The notes: a model not told the origin generated them from the letters alone. 64,000 nucleotides of DNA from Orientallactaga sibirica (GCA_036365145.1 JAEOAD010000018.1:8016001-8080000); one strand, 5' to 3'; positions 36,366-47,489 are shown, numbered from the stretch's first letter. Program-made: numbers and translations.

Positions 36366-36469
36366 TCTTCTAGTTTTGTAGTGCTTTCTGTTTTCCCTTT
36401 ACTTTCTTGTATTAAGTGTTATTTGAATATAGTTTATTTTTTCCTGTTTTCTTTTATGTGTGCTTTCAT

Positions 36470-37223
36470 TTCTCTTTAGCGAAGGATCCTTCAAGTATTT
36501 TCTGTAAGAGCTGGTTTAGTGGTCATATATGCCTTTGGTCTGTTCTTTATGGAATGTCCTTATTTCTCCATCAATTTGGATGGATAGCTGTGCTGGATAA
36601 AGTATTCTTGATTGAAAGTTGTTAGCTTTCAGAGGTTGAAATACATCATTCCAAGCCTTTCTTGGTTTTAAGGTTGTGTTGAGTTATCTGCTGTTATCCT
36701 GATGGGCTTGCCTTTATAAGTGACTTGCTTTTTCCTCTCTAACTACTTTCAATATATTGTTTTTGGTTTGTGTTTTTGTAGTTTAATTATAATATAGTGA
36801 GGAAAGGTTCTTTCTAGGTTTTGTCTGTTTGATGTTTTCATAGTGACCCAAATGCATTGAAGTTCCCATTCATACCTTCCAATAGCTTGTCTTTCTCTTT
36901 GTTGGACTGTATTTGATCTGGCAGCTGGTCTTCTAGTATAGATATTATGTTCTCTCCTTGATCCATTCTATTGTTGAGACTTTCTACAGAGTTTTTTATT
37001 TGACTTACTGGGTTTTTCATTTCTAGTATTTCTGATTAGTTGTTCTTCATTATTTCTATTTCCTTACTTATGTCTTGTATTGACCTCCTTATTTCATTTA
37101 GTTGGTTTCCTGTGTCTCCTTTAGGAGTTTGTTTTCTTCTTTGATTTCATTGAACATAGTTATAATCATTGTTTTGAAGTCTTTCTCAGGCACTTTAACT
37201 AAATCAGTCTCACTGGAGGTCAT
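36470..37223 (-). pseudogene. L1 ORF1 remnant, lineage A
   Basis: The initiator region is at 37,221-37,223 and is followed by a coiled-coil-rich stretch. The clearest open part is 36,838-37,020: QIKNSVESLNNRMDQGENII, then EDQLPDQIQSNKEKDKL. The C-terminal segment (rc of about 36,570-36,720) corresponds to the YKGKPIRIT / LKARRAW region of L1 ORF1p but is frameshifted. Unlike the copy at 3,493 it carries no B1 insertion. Non-functional. Confidence 0.75.
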
Positions 37224-37805
37224 GTCAGGAGGATTTATAATTTTGGGTGATATTATATTGCCTTAATTTTATGTGCTTCTTGTATTATAATGTAGAGATT
37301 TTTGCATCTTGGCTTAATTTAATGATTGAGTTTTCTTATTATCTGTAATATTCTTAGATATATAAATCTACAGTTGTATATCTTCAGGTAGGAGCTTAAG
37401 GTGCCAGGTTTGGCTCTTAAGTGACTCCCAGAGTAATATCAGAAGTGGCCTAGGTGTTGGATTTTCCTGCTATGCATGTGTTCTCATTGGCTGGGTGGAG
37501 CAAAATACAGGCAAATTTTAAAATTTAACTGAACAATATACACATTCAATCAAAACCCGCACAGAGTATTTATGTCAGAGTGGGTATTAAAACAAACAGA
37601 TAATCTAATAAAGCCAAAGTCCCTATGGGCTTGTGTTGCCTCATACCCTTAATACTGTCAACTGAGAGGCTGAGATTTCTGGTCTGTAAAGGGTTCCAGA
37701 TTACCCTGGGACCCTGTTCCCTTTTGAGATGGCTTTGGTATCAGCTATGCTGCATGCCTGCTTGGGTCCGTCTTTACTGTTCTGTGGGCTCAGCTAGGCT
37801 GGCTG

Positions 37806-37997
37806 GGTATAACTTCAGGCAACCTCCACAACCTTCTCTCCCCTAACTTCCAGTGCTAACAACCTCTGGAGACATGTGGAAGGGAGATCAGTTACACAGA
37901 ATCCAGAACAGGTGATCTCCCTTCCACATGTCTCCAGTAGTTGCTAGCACTGGAAGTTAGGGGAGAGAAGGTTGTGGAGGGTGCCTGAAGTTATACC
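37806..37997. repeat. Palindrome in L1 5' UTR: 85-bp arms, 22-bp spacer
   Basis: The left arm 37,806-37,890 (GGTATAACTTCAGGCAACC..GGGAGATCA) is the reverse complement of 37,913-37,997 with four mismatches and no gaps. The spacer is 37,891-37,912. Sequence outside both arms continues in normal L1 sense (minus), so only one arm is inverted. Confidence 0.95.
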
Positions 37998-38370
37998 ATA
38001 GCTGAATAGCTGGTCCCCATGATCCTCTTCCTCACCAGCCACTCAGCTGGTCCCTGCTGTCTTCTCTTTGAGGTTTCTTTCCAGGAGACTGGTATAAGTA
38101 GAAAATCCTTTCACCTGGCTTCTCCTTCAGCTCAGATAGAGTTTGGAGATGACATGGACCTGTGCCTCTGCTGGAGCCACTTCTGCTTAGGTTTGTGGTC
38201 TCCAGAAGCTCTGCGACACCCCTACTTCGATGCTGAGGTTGGTAATTTCTTACACACCTTCGCTTTTTGGTAGAAGAGTGTATTTTGCTGTTTTTCTGCT
38301 TATTTCCTCCCTACACTGCTTTGGCATGGCTACAGCACCACCAGTTTACCTGAAGTCTCCATAACATTCA

Positions 38371-38612
38371 TTTTTTTTTATTATTTTTAGAGAGAGACAG
38401 AGAGAGAGGGAGAGTGAGACAGAGAATGGGCGTGCCAGCAGTCTCTCAGCTTCTGTGAACAAAATCCAGATGTGTGCGCCCCCTTGTGGGCAAGTGCAGC
38501 ATTGCGCCCTTGCGTCACTTTGCATCTGGCTAAATGTGGGACCTGGAGATAGGAACCGGGTTCTTAGGCTTAGCAGGCAGGCGCCTTAACCACTAATCCA
38601 TCTCTCCAGCCC
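38371..38612 (-). mobile_element. B2-superfamily SINE, Dip-like type II
   Basis: Reverse copy with the longer body of the second subfamily: GGGCGTGCCAGCAGTCTCTCAGC, ATCCAGATGTGTGCGCCCCC, TTGCGTCACTTTGCATCTGGC, and the head ATCTCTCCAGCCC. It inserted into the right target duplication of the preceding L1 (acattcattttttt / acatttattttttaaa). Confidence 0.93.
38476..38489 (-). promoter_or_regulatory. CTCF-like motif in type II SINE
   Basis: On the minus strand CCACAAGGGGGCGC, compared with the commonly used CTCF core CCASYAGRKGGCRS; 13 of 14 positions agree. Binding is not shown by sequence alone. Confidence 0.5.
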
Positions 38613-38768
38613 ACATTTATTTTTTAAAGAAATGTTCTCCAAAGCCTTAAGGAATATAAATTTACCAAACCCTGAAGCAATGGGATTACTGAAGATGTGC
38701 CCTCATCTATATTTCTCAAACATTTAGGTACATGAAGATTAGCTATAGAGGGAATAAAAATGAATTGT

Positions 38769-39037
38769 TAGGCTGGAGAGATGGCTTAGCAGTTAAGTGG
38801 CCTGCCTCCTAAGCCTAAGAACACCCGTTCCAATCTCCAGCGGGTCCAATCTCCAGGTCCCACGTTTAGCCAGATGCAAAATGATGCAAGGGTGCAATAC
38901 CGCACTTGACCACAAGGGGGCGCACACATCTGGATTTCGTTCACAGCAGCTGAGACGCTGCTGGCGCGCCCATCTCTATCTGTCTTCCTCTCCCTTTCTC
39001 TGTGTCTCTCTCTGTGTCTCTCTCCAAAAAAAAAAAA
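38769..39037 (+). mobile_element. B2-superfamily SINE, Dip-like type II
   Basis: AGGCTGGAGAGATGGCTTAGC, TTAGCCAGATGCAAAATG, CCGCACTTGACCACAAGG, CTGAGACGCTGCTGGCGCGCC, a CT-rich tract and an A tail. Target duplication aaaaatgaattgt at 38,756-38,768 and 39,038-39,050. It contains a small internal duplication of TCCAATCTCCAG (about 38,830-38,856). Confidence 0.95.
38910..38923 (+). promoter_or_regulatory. CTCF-like motif in type II SINE
   Basis: CCACAAGGGGGCGC on the plus strand. With the motif at 38,476 (minus) it forms a divergent pair about 430 bp apart. Confidence 0.5.
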
Positions 39038-39191
39038 AAAAATGAATTGTCAAATGTGTTCTTCAGAAGTTCTGATTCTATAGTCTAAATGGGCCAAGAT
39101 TTTACTTCTTATGGTGGTTGACTCTAATGTAGGGGGAACCTGGAATGCACTTTGAAATACAAAGCCTGAAATTGCACTCAAGTGCCTTTAC

Positions 39192-39542
39192 TGATATTAT
39201 GGTTTGAGTTAGAAATGTCTTCCAGAGACTCATGTTTTAAATGCTTGGTACCCAGCCTGGGGTGCTACTATAAACGTTGTGGAGCCTTTAGGAGATATGA
39301 CTTGCCTGGTGGAAGTCACTCCTAGTTCTATTCTGTTTCTTCCCTTTGTTTCCAGTCTACTTCCATGTGAACAACCCACCTTCTCATGCTCCTCCAACCA
39401 TGGATTGACCTCTTTTCTTTGCCTTCTCATGTATTGTGGACTGTGACCCTCTAAAACCATATGCCAAAATAAGTCCTTTCTCTCTTAAATTGTTTCTTTT
39501 AGATATTATGTCACAGTGACCAGAAAAGTAATAAATACAACA
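39192..39542 (+). mobile_element. MaLR-type solo LTR
   Basis: About 350 bp: TGATATTATGGTTTGAGTTAG, ATGTCTTCCAGAGACTCATG, TTAAATGCTTGGTACCCAGC, GTGGAGCCTTTAGGAG, CAAAATAAGTCCTTTC, CAGTGACCAGAAAAGTAATAAATAC. This is the typical rodent MaLR LTR order. Flanking 5-bp repeats are not evident. Confidence 0.75.
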
Positions 39543-39589
39543 AGATACATGGTCAATGGAAAAATGGGCATCTTCTGATTCTTTCTACT

Positions 39590-39710
39590 ATTAAAGGAAA
39601 TGTTACATTCACTTTATAGGTGATGAAAGTAGGGCTCAAGGTGTGCTAATTTTCTAACTTCTGGTGCTAGGTCATAACACAGATTCCTCACTCTAATCCA
39701 GAATATCTCC
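39590..39710 (+). mobile_element. MIR-like fragment, old
   Basis: CACTTTATAGGTGATGAAAGTAGGGCTCAAGG and GGTCATAACACAGATTCC. Confidence 0.45.
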
Positions 39711-39839
39711 CCTAAATTGTACATAACTAAACCTCAGCTTACTGGCTATCTCTGCAAGAATTAAAAGATATCCAAATTTAACATATTCACAAATGACTTG
39801 AAAAATATCATAGTGTAGTAGCCTAAACAGTATATGTTA

Positions 39840-40110
39840 TTTCTCAAAGTCTGCAAGGTTGAAGAAGACAGTAGCAAGTTCAATTCTAGAGGAGGGCTTT
39901 CTTCTTGTCTGGTTGGCTGCTGCTTTCTCTGTGTGTCCTCATCACAGAGCAGAAAGTAAGCTCTGTCTCTTCACCTTCCTATAAAGTCAGTCACTAATCT
40001 CATCATGGAGGCCTCCAAATAATCATATTTGGGACTAAGGGTTCAATATGTGAATTTTGGTGGTATATAGGCCAGTCCCTGCTACTGATTTTAGGGCCAT
40101 TTTAAGCCTG
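39840..40110 (-). mobile_element. Old LTR/MaLR-like remnant
   Basis: GTCTGGTTGGCTGCTGC..TGTGTCCTCATCACAGAGCAG, TCACTAATCTCATCATGGAGG, CATATTTGGGACTAAGGGTTC, GTGAATTTTGGTGG. It resembles the remnant at 12,115. The family is uncertain. Confidence 0.4.
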
Positions 40111-40204
40111 ATAGACACAGTAGGTTTTATCATCTTCTCCTATACACGGATCCTCTCTCCACTCTCAGTCAGTTTCTGAGTAACATTAGACTACAGAGCA
40201 TGGA

Positions 40205-40640
40205 ACAACCTGGCGCTCATCTTCTCATTTACCTCTTACTACCACCTCTTATTCCTGTTGGCACAGTGGCGTACCTGTCCCTCCAACACACCAGACTCTT
40301 TCCTGCCTCTATTCATTTACACTTTTTTCTATGCCTGGAGTGCCTTTCCTCCAGAGATCACTGTGGCTTGCTTTCTCATTTTGTTTAGGACTTTATTCAA
40401 ACGCTGTCATTATGAAGACTCCCTGAACTTAAATTGATACTCTATGATGCCAACACATACTCACATGCATGCACACTATCCATACCACTCCCCATTTTAT
40501 TTTCCTCCACATGTATCAACCTCCTATCATACTACTTTCTATAATTGTGGGTCTTATTCCCTGCTGTCTCCCAAATACCAGACTCAATGCCTGGTAAATG
40601 TCAGGCACTCAATAAATGCATCATGAATTAATAAATTATA
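40205..40640 (+). mobile_element. L2 3' region, old
   Basis: TCTATGCCTGGAGTGCC, TTCAAACGCTGTCATTATGAAGACTCCCTGAAC, then GCCTGGTAAATGTCAGGCACTCAATAAATGC, which is a good LINE-2 3' pattern. Confidence 0.6.
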
Positions 40641-40739
40641 ATGTAGTCTTTAAGCAACATCTATACTACCTTCCCTCATCTCTCTGCTCTGTCATTACAA
40701 CTGATACCCTGTTCATTACCCCTATAAAGCACATGCTCA

Positions 40740-40885
40740 GGAAAGATTACTCTGTGCTCTTGACTGTGGGTTCCTCAGATATAGTGGCCATGGGTCATTT
40801 ATCTCTGATCCTCCACAATCTCTGACAAATAACCTACTGTTTACTATGTGCTTGATAACTCTATATTGAAGTATTAAAGTATTTT
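40740..40885 (+). mobile_element. L2-like tail, old
   Basis: TTGACTGTGGGTTCCTCAGATATAG..ATCTCTGATCCTCCACAATCTCTGACAAATAACC resembles an L2 tail. Confidence 0.35.
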
Positions 40886-40887
40886 TT

Positions 40888-41070
40888 ATTTCTATTTATT
40901 CATTTACATATGAGAGAGAATGGGTAAGCCAGGGCCTCTAGCCACTGCAAATGAACTACAGATGCAAGCACCACCAAGTGCATCTGGCTTACCCAAGTTC
41001 TGAAGAATCAAACCTGGGTCCTTAGGCTTCACAGGCAAGCATCTTAACTGCTAACCAATCTCCCCAGCCC
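40888..41070 (-). mobile_element. Dip-like type I SINE
   Basis: Reverse copy: GAGAATGGGTAAGCCAGGGCC, CACTGCAAATGAACTACAG, TGCATCTGGCTTACCC, AATCAAACCTGGGTCC, CAATCTCCCCAGCCC. A TTTATTTATTTAG..GAGAGAGAG tract at about 41,090-41,122 may be the tail of a second, truncated copy. Confidence 0.9.
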
Positions 41071-41309
41071 TTTTTAAATATTTTTAACTTTTATTTATTT
41101 AGTAGAGAGATAGAGAGAGAGAACAAAGTGTTTGTTTTAAAGAAGGGTTTTCATCAAAATCTAGTTTCTTGTCCTAAATGGAAATCTCCTCATTAGAAAA
41201 ATTTCAAGCCCCAGCAAGTAGATAGAGTATGGTGACTCACCCATGGTGAGCTCACATGGTTCACCAATAAGTGGTCTCAAGGAAAGAGGTGTTAGGAGCA
41301 GGCAGGGAG

Positions 41310-41440
41310 TAAACCTGGATTCTATCTACTTGTCCTCATTACACATTTATAGCTAATGTCTGAATCTCAGTTGGCTTGTCTGTAAAATAGAAATATTCTG
41401 TCCCTCATAGGAGAGAGTGAGAAATTATATTTAGAATATA
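41310..41440 (-). mobile_element. MIR SINE, old
   Basis: Reverse MIR: CTGGATTCTATCTACTTG, CTGAATCTCAGTTGGCTTGTCTGTAAAATAG. Confidence 0.6.
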
Positions 41441-41449
41441 TACATTTTA

Positions 41450-41656
41450 TTTATATTCACAAGCAGAAAGAATAAAAGGAGAAAGAGAGAAGGAGAATGA
41501 GAATAAGCATGTCAGGGCCTCTTGCCACTGCAAACAGATTCCAGACCACAAGCACCACTTTGTGTGTCTGGCTTTAACATGGGTACCGGAAATGGAACTC
41601 AGGGCCATCAGTCTTTGCAATCCAGTACCTTTAACCACTGAACCACTCTCCAGCCC
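41450..41656 (-). mobile_element. Dip-like type I SINE, diverged
   Basis: GTCAGGGCCTCTTGCCACTGCAAACAG, TGTGTCTGGCTTTAACATGGG, GGAACTCAGGGCC, CCACTCTCCAGCCCT. The tail is short and mutated, so this is one of the older copies. Confidence 0.85.
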
Positions 41657-41774
41657 TAGAAAGTACATTTCTGTAAAGAAGTAGCACAATGTTGGTGCTC
41701 AATCAATGGTAGCTTTATTAAAGCTAGATTCCTAATTTTAAAAATACAAGCTAAATTAAGAGAAGACAGGAAAT

Positions 41775-42710
41775 GATTTCATGGAGAAACCCAGCTGGAA
41801 TCCAGAAGAAAGCTAATCCCCAGTTAGCCTGTCTAGTGCTGGAAAGCACTACATGAGCTAATGGGGAAACGTGGCCAATAATGGTCTGAGCAACCACAGG
41901 TCTAAGCTACTCAGAAGCAAACACCCTGACAGGATTACACACCACTGCAATACTGGCACACAACCTTGGTAGGTAACCAAATAGCATTCAGATTGGCTAA
42001 GAGATTTGCTCAGTGTAAAGGAACCCATATCTGGAATTGGGAACCAGATCAGAATCCTAAGGAGACAAAGATTATGCTCTCCAGTGTCAAGGTCTCACTA
42101 GTCTTTGGCTAAAAGAGGGGTTACAAACATCAAATTCTCCTTAAATTAACAATGCTTATCCCATTTATACTATGCTGACTTCACTCTCCTTTGGAGAATC
42201 TGTTCTTTTTCAGAAGGTAGCAAGACCAGAGGAGATAAACTACCCCTTGCACTTCAGCCAAGCCACAGCTGAAACCACAGAGGAATGGGGAGACAAGCAT
42301 GAGTGCTGTTTCCATGCTGAACCTGATAATCAGCACCAGGATATAGGAGACAGACCCTGAGGATACTCAACACCTACCAAAGCAGAGATCAAGTGGCTCC
42401 TAAGAGCTCATCACTGAAGTAGACTTAAAACTCACCCACCATGGCTCAGGGAATTTTGCTGAAGAGGGGATGAAAAGATTATAAGAGTCACAGGTTGAGA
42501 CATCATGCTCAGAGGTATTCCCTCCCCACTAACTGACTGCTGCTCCCACAACACACAACCCTATACTTACAACCCCACTGGGGAGCGTCCCCAACAGAAT
42601 GGGGGCAGGGACAAGGGAAAAGAGGGTGGCAACAATGATGTATCCTTACAAAATATGTAGTTAATAATAATAATAAATAATAATAATAAAGAAAAAATTT
42701 TTAAGACTGA
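41775..42710 (+). mobile_element. 5'-truncated L1, lineage B 3' UTR
   Basis: Strong alignment with 61,500-62,455: ACCCAGCTGGAATCCAGAAG, AGTGCTGGAAAGCACTACATGAG, GTCTAAGCTACTCAGAAGC, TTATGCTCTCCAGTGTCAAGG, GAATGGGGAGACAAGCATGAG, then a (TAA)n-rich end at 42,660-42,690. Frame 42,172-42,360 is not a gene. Confidence 0.93.
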
Positions 42711-42732
42711 AAAATAAAATAAAAAAAGAAAT

Positions 42733-42862
42733 GCTAGCCAGGGGCTGATGGTTCATGTCCACAATCCAAGCTCTCAGAGGCTGTGCCTGGCCTACTTAGT
42801 GAGTTCTAGGTTTTAGGTCAGCCTGGTCTACAATGAGATCATCACACACACACACACACATG
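42733..42862 (+). mobile_element. B1 SINE, old, with (CA)n tail
   Basis: TAGCCAGGGGCTGATGGTTC, ACAATCCAAGCTCTCAGAGG, GGTCAGCCTGGTCTACAATGAGA, then (CA)n at about 42,844-42,860. Confidence 0.7.
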
Positions 42863-42985
42863 CTCCTCTGGGTATATATGTGATGGTAGTCCCAGAGATT
42901 TTATTTCATGAGGGTTCTGAGCTAATGAATAGAATGATTCCTGATGGAGTCATCATACAATGACATTATTAAGAAGTGATAAACT

Positions 42986-43245
42986 GGGCTGGAGAGATGG
43001 CTTAGTGGTTAAGGCGCCTGCCTGCTAAGCCTAAGAACCCAGTTCCAATCTCCAGGTCCCACGTTTAGCCAGATGCAAAGTGACGCAAGTGCTCAATGCC
43101 ACACTTGCCCACAAGGGGGTGCATGCATCTGGATTTCATTCACAGCAGTTGAGAGACTGCTGGTGCTCCCATTCTCTATCTGTCTCCCTCTCCCTCTCTG
43201 TCTGTCTTTTCTCTGTGTCTCTCTCCAAAAATAAAAAAATAAAAA
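42986..43245 (+). mobile_element. B2-superfamily SINE, Dip-like type II (nested)
   Basis: GGGCTGGAGAGATGGCTTAG, TTTAGCCAGATGCAAAGTG, CCACACTTGCCCACAAGG, CAGTTGAGAGACTGCTGG. Target duplication aagaagtgataaact (42,971-42,985) and aagaagtggtaaact (43,246-43,260). Confidence 0.95.
43109..43122 (+). promoter_or_regulatory. Decayed CTCF-like motif in type II SINE
   Basis: CCACAAGGGGGTGC: same word as in the other type II copies but with C to T in the GGCGC part, a CpG-decay type change expected to weaken it. Confidence 0.35.
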
Positions 43246-43438
43246 AAGAAGTGGTAAACTGTAAGATATGAGGCCTTTGGAAGAAATAGGTCAGTGGAAG
43301 TTGGAGCATACTTGAGGACTATAGCTTTCTCTGGCCCCTTCTTATATCCCCCCTTTTCTCTCAATTGAAAAATAGCCCCATAACAATATCCTGCTGCCAT
43401 AATGATCTGCCCTTACATGGTTCAAACAACCAAAAACT

Positions 43439-43476
43439 GAAATCCCTGAAGGAGACAGAAATCCCTGAAGGGGACA
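43439..43476. repeat. Tandem duplication, 19 bp x 2
   Basis: GAAATCCCTGAAGGAGACA followed by GAAATCCCTGAAGGGGACA inside the MaLR LTR; one mismatch. Confidence 0.9.
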
Positions 43477-43556
43477 GAATAAATCCTTCCTCCTTTAAGT
43501 TGTTTATGTAATATATTTCATCACAACCATGGAAAAGTGAACTAATACACTGAAAA

Positions 43557-46500
43557 CCAGAGAACAACAGCAACCTTGGTCTGGAACATGGAGAAGTTCA
43601 TGTTGGTCAACAGGACCATTTGGAGAAAGGATTTTGACATTGTTTTGGGTTTTTTGTCATTGCTATTTTTAGGGTCTTTATGTTTGTTTGCTTGTTTTGG
43701 CTGTTCCAATGCATAAAGGATTTTTTAAAAGTTGGGACCGGGAGGACTACAGAGTCAGAATATGAAGGCCATGGAAGCCACATCACAGTTATTTGGAGTC
43801 CATGAATTTTACATCAGTGTCCTAGAAACCACAAAAGCAAGGACACCCGAGGCTGTTCTGTTGTCCTTTCTGTGAGGGTGAAGGAAAATATACAAACTTC
43901 TTTGGAAGATTAAATCTCTCTTCCTAGCACTAGGCTACAAAAGAAACTTCTCATTTACAGTTTCAGCAGTATTCATTATATATTAGGCCTTCTAATAGAG
44001 GACTATTATTAGCGCCCCCTGTAAAAGATGAAAATATTACTAAAAATTCATCAGAACAGAGGGGATGGGCCATGTGCACAGCTCTCACTTTCAGGGACAC
44101 TGACAACGGACTTTGGAGTAGTTACTAGTGTCTTAGTGTCTTCTTACTACTGTCCCAAGCAAGTTGTCCAGCTCATGGTGATGTACAAGGACCAGTACTA
44201 TCTGGTTCTGGCTCACAATCCAACACACTGGCCTTCAGGGAAGATGCTAATCTCTCTCCCATCTACAAATTCTTGGCTTGCTACTCTGATAAGTTTCACC
44301 CCAGGATTTTTGTGTGGTTTATGGTTTCATATTCTGCAAGTCTCAACCTATAATTTCTTCTTCCCCTGAGTATTCCATGCCCTACTCTAAAACAGGCCTC
44401 TCGATCATGCTCCAGTTCTTCACTAGTGTTCCTCCATCATGCCATCCATTAAAATCTAAGTAACCTTTGTTCATGTATTTGTATTCATGTCTCCCCATTG
44501 GAAGAGAAAAGAATAGGCTCTTGTCTAGTTTTTATCCAGCATATCCTTAGGTTCTTATGTAGAAAGCACCTAATATACACAGGTGTTAAACACGTAGTTG
44601 TGGACAAATGAAGAACTGAGTGCTTTCTGGTGAGTTCTGTAAGGCAGGTTTTCCTCCACTGAAACATGGTTTAAAGAATTCAATCATGCTAGAAGATATC
44701 CTTCCAAGAAAATCAAAGAGCCTTAAACATCATTCACTTCAAGGAGATCCAGCCAACTTCAGTACAAAGATGGCTCACAAGTCCCTTTGCTGGTGAGGTC
44801 AGATTTCTCCCCAGAATTCCTGGGTAGAGCCAAGTCTGTTCTTTGGTTCAGTTTTTGGCCCGGTGGGGCAAGGCAGAGCATACAGAAGAAGAGCAGGATT
44901 CCTTTCTTCTATCCTTTCTAATCCAATCCCAAAAGAAAAGGTCTCCCAGCAGGATGAAAACATACCACCAGTCAAAAGGCACCAAAGAGTGTAGCAAAAT
45001 TAAAAAGAGCCACTGTCTGGATATGAATTTTAAAAAATCCCTTACTTGGCCATTTTCTGGTCCCAGTGCCCACTGGCATTGCTCTACAGTTCAGAGCGAC
45101 AGTCTCTTCTAAGCGAAGCTTCCACCCTGCTCCCACAGAGAGGAGCACTCACCAGGGGAGAGGCCACCCACTGGGACCCACAGCTCAGACTGAACTGAGG
45201 GCTTTTTATCACAGCTGGCCTTTTCTGTTCCCTTTGGTTTCCTCTTTATTTCCCACACTCTTCTATTGCTCCAAAGGGCTACCTGGTGCCCAAACCCAAA
45301 TTCCTACTCTCCAGTCTGTCCTTCTGCACAGCCACCTGGAGCTAGGAACACAACCCAGAGAGTTTTCTAACTGGACACCAAGATGGTATGGTCAGTGACT
45401 CGATTCATGCTGGACCACTCTCAAACTAGGGACCGTGAGCAAAACTGTTCCTTGCCTCAGTCGATAAAACAAGTGAATTAATCTAGTGTATGTTTTGTCT
45501 GTGTGATTTTACCCCCCTTCATATTACCTGTTCTGATTTTGAAGGCATGATTAAAAACTCACCTTTCTACCACCTTGTGCTCGCTCCATCAGCATATCTG
45601 GGGAAATAGTAAATTAATTCAATAAGTTCTAAGATAAAGTCTTACAGTACATGACTTTAAATATAGTTCTAAAAATAAAGGTGCTACTTTAATTTCTGAG
45701 GATATAAAGCGTGCCTGGGAGTCCATCAAAACCCAAACCCCAAATCCATAGCTGATGGTCGCAGCCCAAATGAAAAAAGAGCAAAAAGGAAAATGGAGCA
45801 TGGCTCCATTTGTCAGATGTTTAAGCCCTTGTTAGATGTCATGTACAGCAGCCAGGAACATAATTATTAGAAGGTATATATCGATATGCATTAGATGTAG
45901 CAGGAACAAATAAAAAATGCTAGCTAGCAGATAGCTTCTATATGTGCTAAAAATTCCATTACAGTATAGTAAGAGTAATAGGCTGAAAACTCCTTCAGCG
46001 TGGAGGTAAATGTTTTTCACTGCTAAGTCCCAACTCCTGGTACAGTATTTGCACATAATGGAGACCTTACTGCTGTTTTATGCTGAGTTATTATCAAATT
46101 ACTCCAAGATTCATTGTGCATAGATAGACTCACAGATCTGCTAAGCAACCTTTTGAAAGATAAAATGTTCTGTGTAGGAAGTCCCTGCAAGCAGCCAAAA
46201 AAGTCTACACAGAGATTTGGAAATGTCTAGACTGTTGACACAAAAAAAAGACACAACTATCACCTCAAAGGGGATAAGGGATAGTTTATTCTGGAGCCAA
46301 ATATGCACAACCATGACTTGGAAACAGATTAGGTTGCCCCAAATTCCATGTTGCAACACGCTAACAACTTCATGAAGGTTTTATAGTTACAGAATAAAAC
46401 AAAGTCATAAATCAAGGCACTTTTCAAATACATTGGCTGACCATCAGGTATGGGGGTTACAGCAAAGAAGGAAATCTCCACCAAAGGTTTTAGATGCTAT

Positions 46501-47470
46501 GTGATGACATTTTTATCCCTTGGGTTGGTGGAAGCTGGGGGCCTATTCTTACATTCCAAGAAGGATCACACCTGATCAACAGATAGTTACTTGCATGTTA
46601 GGTCAAACATACAGGTGGGTAGGCAATAAATGGCTATTAAGAGGCTAAAGGTAGCCCAAGGTAATTTGGCTCTAACTTCCAACATTCCATCTCTCTGTGA
46701 TCACCAGAGTTTTTTCAGTCCATTCAGCTTTTCTGGGAACTTTATTCACAGTTCCCTCTGTTGGCCAAGCATCACATTTTGTTCATGCAGAGGTCAAATA
46801 TTCTATTTAATATGTCCCATGTAGCTAGGAAGGCTCACTTTTAGGATTTTTGTGTAGATGAGACTGAGTAGTAGGCAGGTAAACCATCTTCAGGAGAGAG
46901 GAGTTGATGAAATAGCCATTAAGGGTGAAACACTTGTATCATGTCAAATCTATTAGCCATCATGATCCAGATATAAACACTTTTTGGGTTGTCCTCTGTG
47001 TCTGACATAACATGTACATGTGACATATAATGGGAATGTTAGATTTAAAGTTAAATATAATCAAGAATATGTTTGGCCTAACAAACGTAAGGCAACAGAT
47101 GAGGGAAGTAGACATTTTTAACCAACTACATATTATATATATATAGTGAGATTGAACATGTAATTTCCCCTGTATTTATAGTTATTTGCATTTTATAAAA
47201 TACATTATTTGAAGTTTAGAGCACAAAATAATTTATTGCCTTTTAATTCTACTTTTTCTTTTGGCCAGCTTGTTTTAATATCTATGACCTCTTATGAAGT
47301 GGCTACCGTGAATTTTAGAAAAAATTGGTTTATAATATACAAATTTGTATAACTCTTATTTGATGATAACTTGATCTGTATTATTATCTTAGTGTTGTAT
47401 TAGTTCCCCATGTAGGGAAGAAAAATGGACAGTCATAATCACAGAAGAAATCTGATAACAATACAATATG
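43557..47470. other. Unassigned sequence, no gene identified
   Basis: 3.9 kb without young SINEs or L1. Frames such as 44,028-44,369 and 45,066-45,398 (+) show no recognised domain. A block at about 46,270-46,800 (GTTTATTCTGGAGCCAAATATGC.., CAATAAATGGCTATTAAG) has the feel of an old LTR-type repeat, but I cannot name it. 46,830-47,470 is AT-rich. Confidence 0.4.
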
Positions 47471-47489
47471 TTACAATTTCTTTAAAAAA

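Larger units (their letters stand above)
30827..38363 (-). mobile_element. L1: Full-length LINE-1, lineage A (inactive)
   Basis: On the minus strand the order is 5' UTR (38,363 to about 37,224), ORF1 (37,223 to about 36,470), ORF2 (36,365 to about 32,335) and 3' UTR (about 32,335-30,827). It is colinear with the copy at 2,236-10,286 over almost all of its length, including both UTRs. Target duplication: acattcattttttaaa at 30,811-30,826 and a matching site at the right end (38,364-38,376 continuing at 38,613-38,628, itself split by a SINE). Nested insertions are a lineage B L1 3' end (31,100) and a Dip SINE (33,238). The 5' UTR carries an 85-bp-arm palindrome. ORFs are broken throughout. Confidence 0.92.
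42885..43556 (+). mobile_element. MaLR-type LTR, split by a Dip SINE
   Basis: The left part (42,885-42,985) and the right part (43,246-43,556) are separated by a Dip SINE. The right part has AGGCCTTTGGAAG, ACAGAATAAATCCTTCCTCC, TTTAAGTTG and AAAGTGAACTAATAC, the usual MaLR LTR end. Confidence 0.65.

Noticed and set aside
37806..38363. Twin-priming 5' inversion of the minus-strand L1
   Set aside because: The reverse complement of 38,000-38,363 aligns with 2,243-2,660 of the plus-strand L1 in the same sense as the rest, so the outer part is not inverted; only one short arm is.
45066..45398. 110-codon ORF as a possible exon
   Set aside because: No recognisable domain, no convincing splice or promoter context and no neighbouring exon-like pieces.
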